A stretch of 5,234 nucleotides of DNA from a bacterium (lineage in GTDB: Bacteria > Atribacterota > JS1 > SB-45 > 34-128). The notes beneath the pieces were generated by a model. That model saw nothing but the letters and a program-made list of their open reading frames with translations, was not told the DNA's origin and made no database searches. Location of the stretch: the NCBI GenBank assembly GCA_018894595.1, contig JAHIPN010000225.1:1-5234 (forward strand), read 5' to 3'. Below are positions 1-5,234 of this stretch, one piece after another (the stretch's first letter is position 1; the number at the start of each line of letters is the position of its first letter). Both the position numbers and the translations under genes were made by a program.

Positions 1-335
1 AAACACGCGAAGACCATGCAAATGTTATGAATCAACTTTTTGCATCCTATGCAAGGGGTAAGGAAGCTAAAGAATTAGCAGTAATTTTGGGAGAAGCTGC
101 ACTAACAGAGATAGACAAGAAATATGTTAAACTCTCAGATAATTTTGAGGAAGTTTTTGTTAAGCAAGGCGAAGATGAAAATAGGACTATTGAAGAGAGT
201 TTAAATATTGGATGGAAACTATTAACAATTATACCAAAAGAAGAATTAAAAAGAATAAAAGATGAATTTATAGAAAAATATTTACCAACGGATATAACTA
301 TGGAGGATAAAGATATCAATGTTGTTAAAGGTTAA
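1..335 (+). CDS. atpB: V-type ATP synthase subunit B, C-terminal part (5' partial)
   Basis: This is the C-terminal ~110 residues of the non-catalytic B subunit of a V-type (A/V-type) ATPase, part of the cytoplasmic V1 head that alternates with catalytic A subunits. The reading frame is open from position 3, before the first in-frame ATG at 27. It reads [20 protein letters not shown], the conserved start of the B-subunit C-terminal helical domain, followed by [13 protein letters not shown] and by [16 protein letters not shown]. The true start therefore lies outside the window and the ATG at 27 is an internal Met. Family members are usually about 460 residues, so roughly three quarters, including the nucleotide-binding fold, is missing on the left. 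The last ~17 residues after EKYLP are a charged tail. The stop overlaps the start of the D-subunit gene by 17 nt, matching the usual A-B-D order. Identification is by recalled family motifs. Confidence 0.95.
   Translation, partial: TREDHANVMNQLFASYARGKEAKELAVILGEAALTEIDKKYVKLSDNFEEVFVKQGEDENRTIEESLNIGWKLLTIIPKEELKRIKDEFIEKYLPTDITMEDKDINVVKG
302..306 (+). promoter_or_regulatory. Shine-Dalgarno site for atpD inside atpB
   Basis: GGAGG lies inside the last codons of the B-subunit gene, with a longish 12-nt spacer to the ATG at 319. It is the only good ribosome-binding site near the D start and supports that start over the internal TTG at 322. Its position inside the upstream gene, together with the 17-nt gene overlap, suggests translational coupling (inference). 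Confidence 0.6.
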
Positions 336-936
336 CCCAAATCGAATGGAGTTATTGAGATTAAAAAGGAGACTACTTGTCGCCAAGCGAGGGTATAAAC
401 TATTAAAAGATAAGAGAGATGCATTAATCCAAGTATTTGTTCGTTTGGCAAAAGAGAGTGATACTCTCAGGGAGGAATTGGAGGAAAATCTTCTAAAATG
501 TTATGCCACTTTTTCTAATGCTTCTTCTTTAATGGGTAAGCTGACTTTAGAAGAAACCCTGATGTTCCCCAAGGCAAAAAGTGAAACTGAAGTATCTTTT
601 AAAAATATAATGAGTGTAAATGTTCCCCAATATAAATTTAAATGTGAGGGAAAATATTATTCATATGGTCTGGTTGATACTACTGCCGAATTGGACAGCG
701 CTTTAAAAAAATATCACAAGATATTACCTCTAATGCTAAAAGTAGCCGAATTAGATAAGGCAATAACTCTTTTGGCCAATGAAATCGAAAAAACCAGGCG
801 GAGGGTTAATGCATTAGAATATGTATTAATTCCAGATTTAGAAGAAACGATAAAATTTATTACCATGAAATTAGACGAAATGGCAAGATCGACCACTTCG
901 GCAATTATGAGAATTAAGGAAATTATAAGAGCATAA
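319..936 (+). CDS. atpD: V-type ATP synthase subunit D (central stalk)
   Basis: Subunit D forms the rotating central shaft inside the A3B3 head of V-type ATPases and couples ATP turnover to the membrane rotor. The 205-residue product is full length for the family (about 200-225). The N-terminus has the hallmark [14 protein letters not shown] (residues 7-20) followed by [13 protein letters not shown]. The C-terminus has [14 protein letters not shown] (159-172) and then a long charged helix. These are the two long antiparallel coiled-coil helices of the shaft, with a less conserved middle part at about residues 60-145. The ATG at 319 puts VNPNR close to the N-terminus, as is usual. The gene overlaps the B subunit by 17 nt and is followed at once by an intrinsic terminator, so it is probably the last gene of the ATPase operon. 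Arg160-162 are coded AGG CGG AGG, a run of codons probably uncommon in DNA this AT-rich. Confidence 0.97.
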   Translation: MLLKVNPNRMELLRLKRRLLVAKRGYKLLKDKRDALIQVFVRLAKESDTLREELEENLLKCYATFSNASSLMGKLTLEETLMFPKAKSETEVSFKNIMSVNVPQYKFKCEGKYYSYGLVDTTAELDSALKKYHKILPLMLKVAELDKAITLLANEIEKTRRRVNALEYVLIPDLEETIKFITMKLDEMARSTTSAIMRIKEIIRA

Positions 937-971
937 AAAACGGTGTAAATTATAAATACACCGTTTTTTTT
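935..971 (+). terminator. Intrinsic terminator ending the V-ATPase operon
   Basis: A perfect inverted repeat CGGTGTA (941-947) / TACACCG (957-963) has a 9-nt loop. It is flanked by an A-run (935-940) that can extend the stem with the first six of the eight T residues at 964-971. The stem overlaps the last base of the atpD stop codon. Because of the A-run the structure could also act on the opposite strand, although no minus-strand gene is seen here. Confidence 0.9.
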
Positions 972-990
972 ATTTATATCAAATTATTCT

Positions 991-1030
991 GTCATTGCCT
1001 GCCCCAGCGAAAGCAGGGGAAGCAATCTCA
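991..1030. repeat. Short palindromic intergenic repeat (TCATTGC...GCAATCTCA type)
   Basis: The 40-nt block starts GTCATTGC and ends GCAATCTCA. It has outer arms ATTGC (994-998) and GCAAT (1022-1026). Inside is a hairpin with CCCC (1002-1005) against GGGG (1016-1019), an A-A mismatch, then GC/GC closing a GAAA tetraloop (1009-1012). It is GC-rich in a very AT-rich gap. The layout resembles the dispersed TCATTGCGAG...GAAGCAATCTCA repeats I recall from many bacterial genomes. Only one copy is in the window, so its repetitive nature is inferred from resemblance. No T-run follows, so it is not a typical terminator. Confidence 0.55.
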
Positions 1031-1046
1031 AATCATTGTAATATTA

Positions 1047-1075
1047 TTAAGAAAACACTCTACTAGATATATACT
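1047..1075 (+). promoter_or_regulatory. Possible sigma-70-type promoter for the phosphoesterase gene
   Basis: TTAAGA (1047-1052) and TATACT (1070-1075) are separated by 17 nt. They match 4/6 of the -35 consensus and 5/6 of the -10 consensus. Transcription would start near 1082, about 20 nt before the ATG at 1102. The site lies after the atpD terminator, where a new promoter is needed. In DNA this AT-rich such matches arise easily by chance. Confidence 0.35.
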
Positions 1076-1101
1076 GTTATTGTAAAGGTAATCGAATTAA
1101 T

Positions 1102-1836
1102 ATGAGGTTAGCAATAATTTCTGATATTCATAGTAATTCTGAAGCAATAAATAGTGTTTTGAAAAACATTGAAAAAGTTGATGAATTTATTTGTTTGGGA
1201 GATATTGTTGGTTATGGCGCTGACCCCAATTATTGCATTGAAAAGGTAAAAGATTTAAACTGTAAATGTGTAGGCGGAAACCACGATTTTGCAGCTGTAG
1301 GAAAATTAAATACAAATTATTTTAATTATGCTGCAAGACTTGCAATCTTATGGACTTCTCGCCAATTAAAAAATGATAACATTAATTTTTTATTAAGCCT
1401 GAGTAAAAAGATTGAAATTAAAGATAAGGTCTTTGCAGTTCATGGCAGTCCTCAAGACCCAATATTAGAATACATTTTAGATAAAAATACCGCAAGTTTA
1501 ATCTTCAGTAAATTTCATTTTAAAATATGTTTTGTAGGGCATTCTCATTTAGCAGGATGTTTTTCTTTTAATGAAAATAATAATCAAATAGATTATATGA
1601 ATTATAGCAATGGCGGGAGTATTGAAATTAGTAAGAATAAAAGGTATATTATTAATTGTGGGAGTGTTGGCCAACCTCGAGATGGTAATCCTCGAGCAAG
1701 TTATGGGATTTATGATACAAATTTAAAAAAAGTTGTAATTAAACGTGTTAATTACCCAATTTATTTAACTCAAAAAAAGATAATTAATGCCGGGTTACCC
1801 AAAAGTTTAGCTGATAGGTTAAGTTATGGTATATAG
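1102..1836 (+). CDS. Calcineurin-like metallophosphoesterase (YfcE/MJ0936-like family)
   Basis: This is a cytoplasmic metal-dependent phosphoesterase of 244 residues, apparently complete. All the metal-site motifs of the calcineurin-like fold are present in order: DIH (8-10), GDIVGYG (33-39), GNHD (59-62), VHGS (113-116) and GHSH (146-149). They are followed by NCGSVGQPRDGNPRASYGIYD-type sequence (about 185-205), typical of the Metallophos_2 / COG0639 group that includes YfcE and MJ0936. The C-terminal AGLPKSLADRL is also usual for this group. The ATG at 1102 places the first metal ligand at residue 8, the normal position; only a weak AAAGG (1084-1088) lies upstream. Members hydrolyse phosphodiesters or nucleotides, and the substrate cannot be told from sequence. 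The gene stands alone after the ATPase terminator. Its stop is 9 nt before a tRNA gene with no terminator between, so the two may share a transcript. Confidence 0.93.
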   Translation: MRLAIISDIHSNSEAINSVLKNIEKVDEFICLGDIVGYGADPNYCIEKVKDLNCKCVGGNHDFAAVGKLNTNYFNYAARLAILWTSRQLKNDNINFLLSLSKKIEIKDKVFAVHGSPQDPILEYILDKNTASLIFSKFHFKICFVGHSHLAGCFSFNENNNQIDYMNYSNGGSIEISKNKRYIINCGSVGQPRDGNPRASYGIYDTNLKKVVIKRVNYPIYLTQKKIINAGLPKSLADRLSYGI

Positions 1837-1845
1837 ATTGTATGT

Positions 1846-1922
1846 GTGCCCGTGGCTCAATCGGATAGAGCGGCGGCCTCCGGAGCCGTAGATTGGAGGT
1901 TCAAGTCCTCTCGGGCACACCA
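1846..1922 (+). tRNA. tRNA-Arg (anticodon CCG), CCA encoded
   Basis: A complete cloverleaf can be drawn. The acceptor stem is GTGCCCG (1846-1852) with CGGGCAC (1912-1918). The D stem is GCTC/GAGC. The anticodon stem is GCGGC (1873-1877) with GCCGT (1885-1889), with one G-U pair. The loop CTCCGGA puts anticodon CCG at 1880-1882, preceded by U33. The T stem is GGAGG/CCTCT (one G-U pair) with loop TTCAAGT. The discriminator is A1919, followed by encoded CCA (1920-1922). It reads the CGG arginine codon. The variable loop is short (5 nt), as expected for arginine. A TATATA at 1830-1835 inside the end of the upstream gene could be a private -10 box but has no convincing -35, so processing from a phosphoesterase-tRNA transcript is equally possible. 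Confidence 0.97.
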
Positions 1923-1965
1923 TTTGTTGTACCCACGGGAAAGAAAAGACGAAATCATGAAAGAT

Positions 1966-2057
1966 GTAGGGGCGTATTGCATACGCCCGAGGAAGGACAT
2001 AAGATAATAAAATAGGAGGAGCACAATAAAGACGGGTCGAATAAATTCGACCCCTAC
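1966..2057. repeat. 92-nt MITE-like element with terminal inverted repeats and end hairpins
   Basis: The element is bounded by GTAGGGG (1966-1972) and CCCCTAC (2051-2057), a perfect 7-bp inverted repeat. Each end is itself a hairpin. On the left GGGCGTAT (1970-1977) pairs with ATACGCCC (1981-1988) across a 3-nt loop. On the right GGGTCGAA (2034-2041) pairs with TTCGACCC (2046-2053) across TAAA. The core between the hairpins (1989-2033) is purine- and A-rich and non-coding. It resembles the GTAGGGGC...GCCCCTAC paired palindromes (REP/BIME- or MITE-like) that I recall from several bacterial groups. Neither hairpin has a T-run, so neither looks like a terminator. There is no obvious target-site duplication and no ORF. 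Only one copy is in the window. Confidence 0.6.
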
Positions 2058-2063
2058 TTAATC

Positions 2064-2134
2064 GGTTAATTGAATTATCTTATATCTTGCGCTTTTAATT
2101 AACCAATTGGCCAATTGGTTAATTCTATATCTTG
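2064..2134. repeat. 28-bp perfect palindrome flanked by direct repeats
   Basis: Positions 2097-2124 form a perfect 28-bp palindrome centred between 2110 and 2111, with core CCAATTGGCCAATTGG. Around it GGTTAATT occurs at 2064-2071 and 2117-2124, and TATATCTTG at 2081-2089 and 2126-2134, each pair in the same order. This gives two diverged copies of a unit GGTTAATT-(n)-TATATCTTG with spacers of 9 and 1 nt. The block lies 45-115 nt upstream of the plsC start. It could be a dimeric-protein operator, a dispersed repeat or a cruciform-forming site. There is no T-run after it. Confidence 0.6.
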
Positions 2135-2178
2135 TATTTAATACTAACGACTAAATTTAAAAAGTTAGGATAAAATAT

Positions 2179-2793
2179 ATGTTCTATTATGTAGTAAAAG
2201 CCTTATGTTGGTTATTACTAAAAATATTTTGGCGAATGGAAATAATAGGAACTGAAAACCTTCCCGAAAGCGGAGGTTTGATAATTGCTTCAAATCATGT
2301 AAGTTATTTAGACCCAGCTGTTTTAGTTGCTTCATTAAATAGAAAAATATATTTTATTGGTAAAAAAGAAGTTTTTAAGAATACTTTTGTAAGTTTTATA
2401 CTTAAGAACTTGAATGCATTTTCGGTAGATAGGGAAAATGTTGATATACTTGCTTTTAAAAAGGCCATAAATATTTTACGAGAAGAAAAAGTATTAGGTA
2501 TATTTCCGGAGGGTACACGTTCATCGAATGGAGAACTGCAAGAACTAAAATTGGGCGCAATAAAAATTGCCATGAAAACGGGAGTTCCCATCTTACCAGT
2601 GGGAATTACTGGTACTCATAAAATATATCCTCGAGGTATAAAATTTCCTATTTTATTTAAACATAAAATAATTGTCAAATATGGTGCCCTCCAACATTTC
2701 AACAAACTAAAATCAAAAGATAAAATATACCAAAAGGAAGAATTAAATTTATTAGGCAAAAAAATAAAGGAATTATCTACATCAAATACTTAA
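2179..2793 (+). CDS. plsC: 1-acyl-sn-glycerol-3-phosphate acyltransferase (PlsC/LPLAT family)
   Basis: PlsC acylates lysophosphatidic acid at sn-2 to give phosphatidic acid, the precursor of membrane phospholipids, at the cytoplasmic face of the inner membrane. The 204-residue product has the family motifs in order. Motif I is NHVSYLDP with the catalytic H40 and D45 (HX4D). Motif II is NAFSVDR (79-85). Motif III is FPEGTR (109-114), which binds the glycerol phosphate. Then come KLGAIKIA (124-131) and motif IV VPILPV (136-141). A hydrophobic stretch at residues 2-18 would help membrane attachment. The length is normal for short bacterial PlsC. Motif II has Ser82 where Pro is common (GAFPVDR), a tolerable change. 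An AGGA (2167-2170), 8 nt before the ATG, supports the start. A -10-like TTTAAT lies at 2137-2142 without a good -35. The next gene starts 51 nt downstream with no clear terminator. Other LPLAT substrates are possible. Confidence 0.94.
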   Translation: MFYYVVKALCWLLLKIFWRMEIIGTENLPESGGLIIASNHVSYLDPAVLVASLNRKIYFIGKKEVFKNTFVSFILKNLNAFSVDRENVDILAFKKAINILREEKVLGIFPEGTRSSNGELQELKLGAIKIAMKTGVPILPVGITGTHKIYPRGIKFPILFKHKIIVKYGALQHFNKLKSKDKIYQKEELNLLGKKIKELSTSNT

Positions 2794-2844
2794 ATAATTA
2801 ATAAAATTATGTAATCAAACCATTGATAGAAAAAGGGTGTAATT

Positions 2845-4266
2845 ATGAAAAAATATCTTATATTTATTTCAATAATATTATTAACTTTTTTATCTGTTAA
2901 CGCCGCTTCAAATACTAATTATATTACTATATTAACTTTTGGTGATTACGGTAACAGACCTGGTGAATTTAACTATCCTGCAGGTATTGCCATAGATAAA
3001 GATAATAACTTGTATATAACTGATTGGGAAAATGACCGTATACAAAAATTCAGCCCTGATGGAAGATTACTAAAGGTGATTCCGGAGGGAGAAGGGGAGG
3101 ATGCGTTAAAACTTGATGGCCCGGTTGGTTTGGTTCTGGATAGTAATGGAAATATAATCGTGGTAGAACAATTTAACCACAGAATCCATAAAATATCACC
3201 GGAAGGTAAATCTTTACAGATGACTGGAAAAGAAGGAAATGGCCCGGGTGAATTTTTAAATCCAAGAGGTATTGCCATTGATAAAGAGGATAATATTTAT
3301 ATTGTAGATACGGGAAATAGTAGAATACAAATATTTTCTCCTACTCTCGAGTATATTAAACAATTTGGAAAAGAAGGAATGGGAGACGGCGAATTTTATT
3401 ACCCAAGAGGGATTGTTTTTGATAATGAAGGAAATATGTATGTTGCTGACACTCTCCATGACCAGGTACAGGTATTTAGCAAAGAAGGCATATTTTTAAG
3501 AAAATTTGGTGACAGCGGAAGTGAGCCTGGTCAGTTTAACGGCACAAGATATATTGCTTTTGATTCAAAAAACAACATATATATCACTGATTATAAAAAC
3601 GGAAAAGTAGTAAAATATGATAAAGATGATAATTTTGAATTAGAATTTGGGAACCAATCGGATGGAACTAGTTTAAATTACCCTGAAGGAATTGTTATAG
3701 ATGACAGGGATTATATCTATGTTGCTGATGCAGGAAATAATAGAATTGTAAAATATTGCGTATCCCAAATAGTTATTCATAGTAATTTAGGCGATAAATA
3801 TAGCGAAGAAAAAAATTGGGGGAAAGCAATATTAGAATATGAACAGGTAATTTCTATAGATCCACTAAATATCGATGCCCGTGAAAGAATTGCTGCTGCT
3901 TTTTATGAAAATAAAGAATGGGAAAAAGCAATAGAGGCTTATAGATACCTTAAAAAGGTCTATCCGGATGATCAGAAAAACGAATTAAAGATTATTGATT
4001 CTCAATTTAATTTAGCTGTAGATTATGAAAATAATTCTCTCTTCAAAGTTGCATCCAAAGAATTCAAAGAGGTATTAAATTTAAATCCCAATTATCCTTC
4101 AGCCAAAAGAAGATACTATTTGTCTTATTCTAAATATTTATTTTATTCAACTTTTTTTAGAGCAGTCTTTCTATCATTAATCATATTAATATTTTTTATA
4201 ATACTATTACCAAAAATAAAAAAGAAGAGAAAAAATAGTCGACATTCCAAAAGAGGAAGATTTTAA
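2845..4266 (+). CDS. Secreted NHL-repeat beta-propeller / TPR protein with C-terminal membrane anchor
   Basis: I do not recognise this as a named protein, but its 473-residue architecture is clear. Residues 1-20 are a Sec signal peptide (KK, hydrophobic core, likely cleavage after VNA at 20). Residues ~26-308 hold six NHL repeats, a six-bladed propeller; the YP-GIAID/IYVAD/N-RI-KF pattern recurs at about 41-79, 88-128, 136-175, 183-222, 230-269 and 276-305. Repeats 2 and 5 are the most diverged. Three TPR-like helix pairs follow at about 309-342, 343-376 and 383-416 (each ending near a D/N-P turn). A transmembrane helix spans 437-455, ahead of a very basic 18-residue tail, probably cytoplasmic. 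The propeller and TPRs would thus face outward as a protein-binding scaffold; no catalytic motif is seen. AAGGG (2833-2837), 7 nt before the ATG, supports the start. It lies 51 nt after plsC and may be co-transcribed with it. The ligand is unknown. Confidence 0.9.
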   Translation: MKKYLIFISIILLTFLSVNAASNTNYITILTFGDYGNRPGEFNYPAGIAIDKDNNLYITDWENDRIQKFSPDGRLLKVIPEGEGEDALKLDGPVGLVLDSNGNIIVVEQFNHRIHKISPEGKSLQMTGKEGNGPGEFLNPRGIAIDKEDNIYIVDTGNSRIQIFSPTLEYIKQFGKEGMGDGEFYYPRGIVFDNEGNMYVADTLHDQVQVFSKEGIFLRKFGDSGSEPGQFNGTRYIAFDSKNNIYITDYKNGKVVKYDKDDNFELEFGNQSDGTSLNYPEGIVIDDRDYIYVADAGNNRIVKYCVSQIVIHSNLGDKYSEEKNWGKAILEYEQVISIDPLNIDARERIAAAFYENKEWEKAIEAYRYLKKVYPDDQKNELKIIDSQFNLAVDYENNSLFKVASKEFKEVLNLNPNYPSAKRRYYLSYSKYLFYSTFFRAVFLSLIILIFFIILLPKIKKKRKNSRHSKRGRF

Positions 4267-4306
4267 TCTTAAATAACTTGAAAACATTTAATAAGATTAT
4301 GTTTTT
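4264..4306 (+). other. Weak AT-rich hairpin with T-run after the NHL-TPR gene
   Basis: TAATCTTA (4264-4271) is a perfect inverted repeat of TAAGATTA (4292-4299). The loop is 20 nt, and five Ts follow at 4302-4306. The stem has only one G-C pair and overlaps the stop codon, so as a terminator it would be poor. It may simply be chance in AT-rich DNA. Confidence 0.25.
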
Positions 4307-4314
4307 AATCGAGT

Positions 4315-4323
4315 AGGGGAGGT
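4315..4323 (+). promoter_or_regulatory. Strong Shine-Dalgarno site for amrB
   Basis: AGGGGAGGT contains GGAGG at 4318-4322, 7 nt before the ATG at 4330. It is the strongest ribosome-binding site in the window and fixes the start of the AmrB gene. Confidence 0.8.
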
Positions 4324-4329
4324 AGGCTT

Positions 4330-5187
4330 ATGACTGAGTTAAATTTAAGAAGACCTGCCGTCGCAGGTAGCTTTTACGCTGGCGATTCAAAATCTTTAAA
4401 TAAACAGATTGAAAAATGTTTTTTACATAAAATAGGACCTGGCAAAATTCCTCTGGTAAATCCCGAAAGACAAAATAATATTATTGGATTAGTTAGTCCA
4501 CATGCAGGTTATATATATTCAGGCCCTGTTGCAGCTAACGGATTTTACAAAATCGCTTTAGATGGCAAACCCGACACCATTATTATATTGGGGCCTAATC
4601 ATCGTGGCTTCGGGGAAGATGTTTCTATTATGGTGGAAGGAAAATGGAAAACACCTTTGGGAGAATTGGAAATTGATACAGATACTGCAGAAGACATTTT
4701 AAAAAACTCTAAAATAATAAAAAAGGATAAAAAAGCCCATCAGTTTGAACATTCCATAGAAGTCCAATTACCCTTTATTCAGTATACTTTCGGTAAAAAT
4801 ATTAAATTTGTGCCAATTTGCATGACTCGCCAGGATATTAATACCGATATAGAAATTGCCCAATCAATTTGTTCTTCAGTAGTCGATAAAAGCATTTTAA
4901 TAATTGCCAGCTCAGACTTTACCCACTATGAACCACAGGAATACGCTAAAAACGCTGATAAACAGGCAATAAATGCCATTCTTGAATTCAATCCCAAGAA
5001 ACTATACAATATGATCTATCGACAGAATTTAACTATGTGCGGTCCTGGTCCTATCACTGTAATGCTTATTGTTTGTGAAACATTAGGTGCAAAAAAGGCT
5101 GAGTTGCTTAAATATGCTACTTCGGGAGATGTTTCGGGAATGTATGACCAGGTAGTTGGTTATGCTTCTATAGTAATAAGAAAATAA
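4330..5187 (+). CDS. amrB: AmmeMemoRadiSam system protein B (MEMO1 family)
   Basis: This belongs to the MEMO1 family, which has the fold of class III extradiol (LigB-type) dioxygenases and in prokaryotes is often encoded beside AMMECR1-like AmrA and the radical SAM protein AmrS. The system's function is still poorly defined. The 285-residue product is full length and shows the family signature along its length: RRPAVAGSFY (7-16), VSPHAGYIYSGPVAA (55-69), LGPNHRG (87-93), HQFEHSIEVQLPF (137-149), SSDFTHY (194-200) and MCGPGPI (236-242). H58, H91 and C237 align by motif with the three metal ligands reported for human MEMO1 (His49, His81, Cys244), so a metal site is likely (inference from recalled alignment). 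It is probably cytoplasmic, as no signal peptide is seen. It starts 63 nt after the NHL-TPR gene. No amrA or amrS is seen in the window; only 47 nt remain on the right. Confidence 0.95.
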   Translation: MTELNLRRPAVAGSFYAGDSKSLNKQIEKCFLHKIGPGKIPLVNPERQNNIIGLVSPHAGYIYSGPVAANGFYKIALDGKPDTIIILGPNHRGFGEDVSIMVEGKWKTPLGELEIDTDTAEDILKNSKIIKKDKKAHQFEHSIEVQLPFIQYTFGKNIKFVPICMTRQDINTDIEIAQSICSSVVDKSILIIASSDFTHYEPQEYAKNADKQAINAILEFNPKKLYNMIYRQNLTMCGPGPITVMLIVCETLGAKKAELLKYATSGDVSGMYDQVVGYASIVIRK

Positions 5188-5234
5188 GAGAGAAATAAAC
5201 TAAAAATTTTGTTCCAAGACATATTACTAGCAAT

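Noticed and set aside
47..319. Minus-strand open frame antisense to the atpB/atpD junction
   Set aside because: It is a serine-rich shadow of the well-supported B-subunit frame, with no family motifs and no ribosome-binding site.
714..896. Minus-strand open frame inside atpD
   Set aside because: A short shadow of the conserved C-terminal coiled coil of the D subunit, with no independent support.
1966..2057. The two hairpins read as tRNA or phosphoesterase terminators
   Set aside because: Neither is followed by a run of Ts (GAGGAAGG after the left one, CTACTTA after the right one), and the shared GTAGGGG/CCCCTAC ends are better explained by a repeat element.
1846..2057. tRNA used as an integration site for a mobile island
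   Set aside because: No integrase is seen and no second copy of the tRNA 3' end occurs in the window; the genes on both sides look like ordinary chromosomal genes.
2064..2134. CRISPR-like repeat array
   Set aside because: There are only two imperfect units with unequal short spacers, and no cas gene is in the window.
2304..2591. Minus-strand open frame inside plsC
   Set aside because: It mirrors the plsC coding frame, which has all the acyltransferase motifs; the antisense product shows no recognisable domain.
2794..2844. Possible terminator between plsC and the NHL-TPR gene (ATAATT...AATTAT)
   Set aside because: The inverted repeat is only a few A-T pairs with no T-run, consistent with AT-rich background.
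2973..3459. Two minus-strand open frames inside the NHL-TPR gene
   Set aside because: They are antisense shadows created by the repeating NHL coding pattern; neither product shows a domain.
5209..5234. TTG-initiated open frame running off the right edge
   Set aside because: Only about eight codons are visible, with no ribosome-binding site, so a start of the next gene cannot be claimed.

Overview
The window is AT-rich bacterial DNA in which every gene lies on the + strand. It contains six protein-coding genes (the first cut by the left edge), one tRNA gene, and two intergenic gaps holding small palindromic repeats. The mix suggests a bacterium: a bacterial-type PlsC acyltransferase, a Sec-type signal peptide, Shine-Dalgarno sites, an intrinsic terminator and a tRNA with encoded CCA. 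A V-type (A/V) ATPase operon and an AmmeMemoRadiSam B gene in low-GC DNA would suit an anaerobic lineage such as a candidate phylum (Atribacterota-like, for example). That placement is inference from gene content only and is weak.

Layout. Positions 1-936 are the 3' end of a V-type ATPase operon: the C-terminus of the B subunit, overlapped by 17 nt by the complete D (central stalk) subunit, and closed by a clear intrinsic terminator (935-971). The gap 972-1101 carries a 40-nt hairpin repeat and a possible promoter. A calcineurin-like metallophosphoesterase (1102-1836) follows, with tRNA-Arg(CCG) only 9 nt after its stop codon (1846-1922). The gap 1923-2178 is densely structured: a 92-nt element bounded by 7-bp inverted repeats with a hairpin at each end, then a perfect 28-bp palindrome flanked by direct repeats. 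The rest is three genes with short gaps (51 and 63 nt): plsC (2179-2793), a secreted NHL beta-propeller/TPR protein with a C-terminal membrane anchor (2845-4266), and amrB (4330-5187).

How the genes relate. The ATPase genes work together in a membrane rotary complex. PlsC makes phosphatidic acid at the inner membrane. The NHL-TPR protein probably presents a protein-binding scaffold outside the membrane. The AmrB partners (AmrA and the radical SAM AmrS) are not in the window. There is no clear functional link between plsC, the NHL-TPR gene and amrB beyond possible co-transcription. No CRISPR array, transposase, phage gene or defence system is visible. The least ordinary items are the NHL-TPR-TM protein and the repeat-rich gap after the tRNA.
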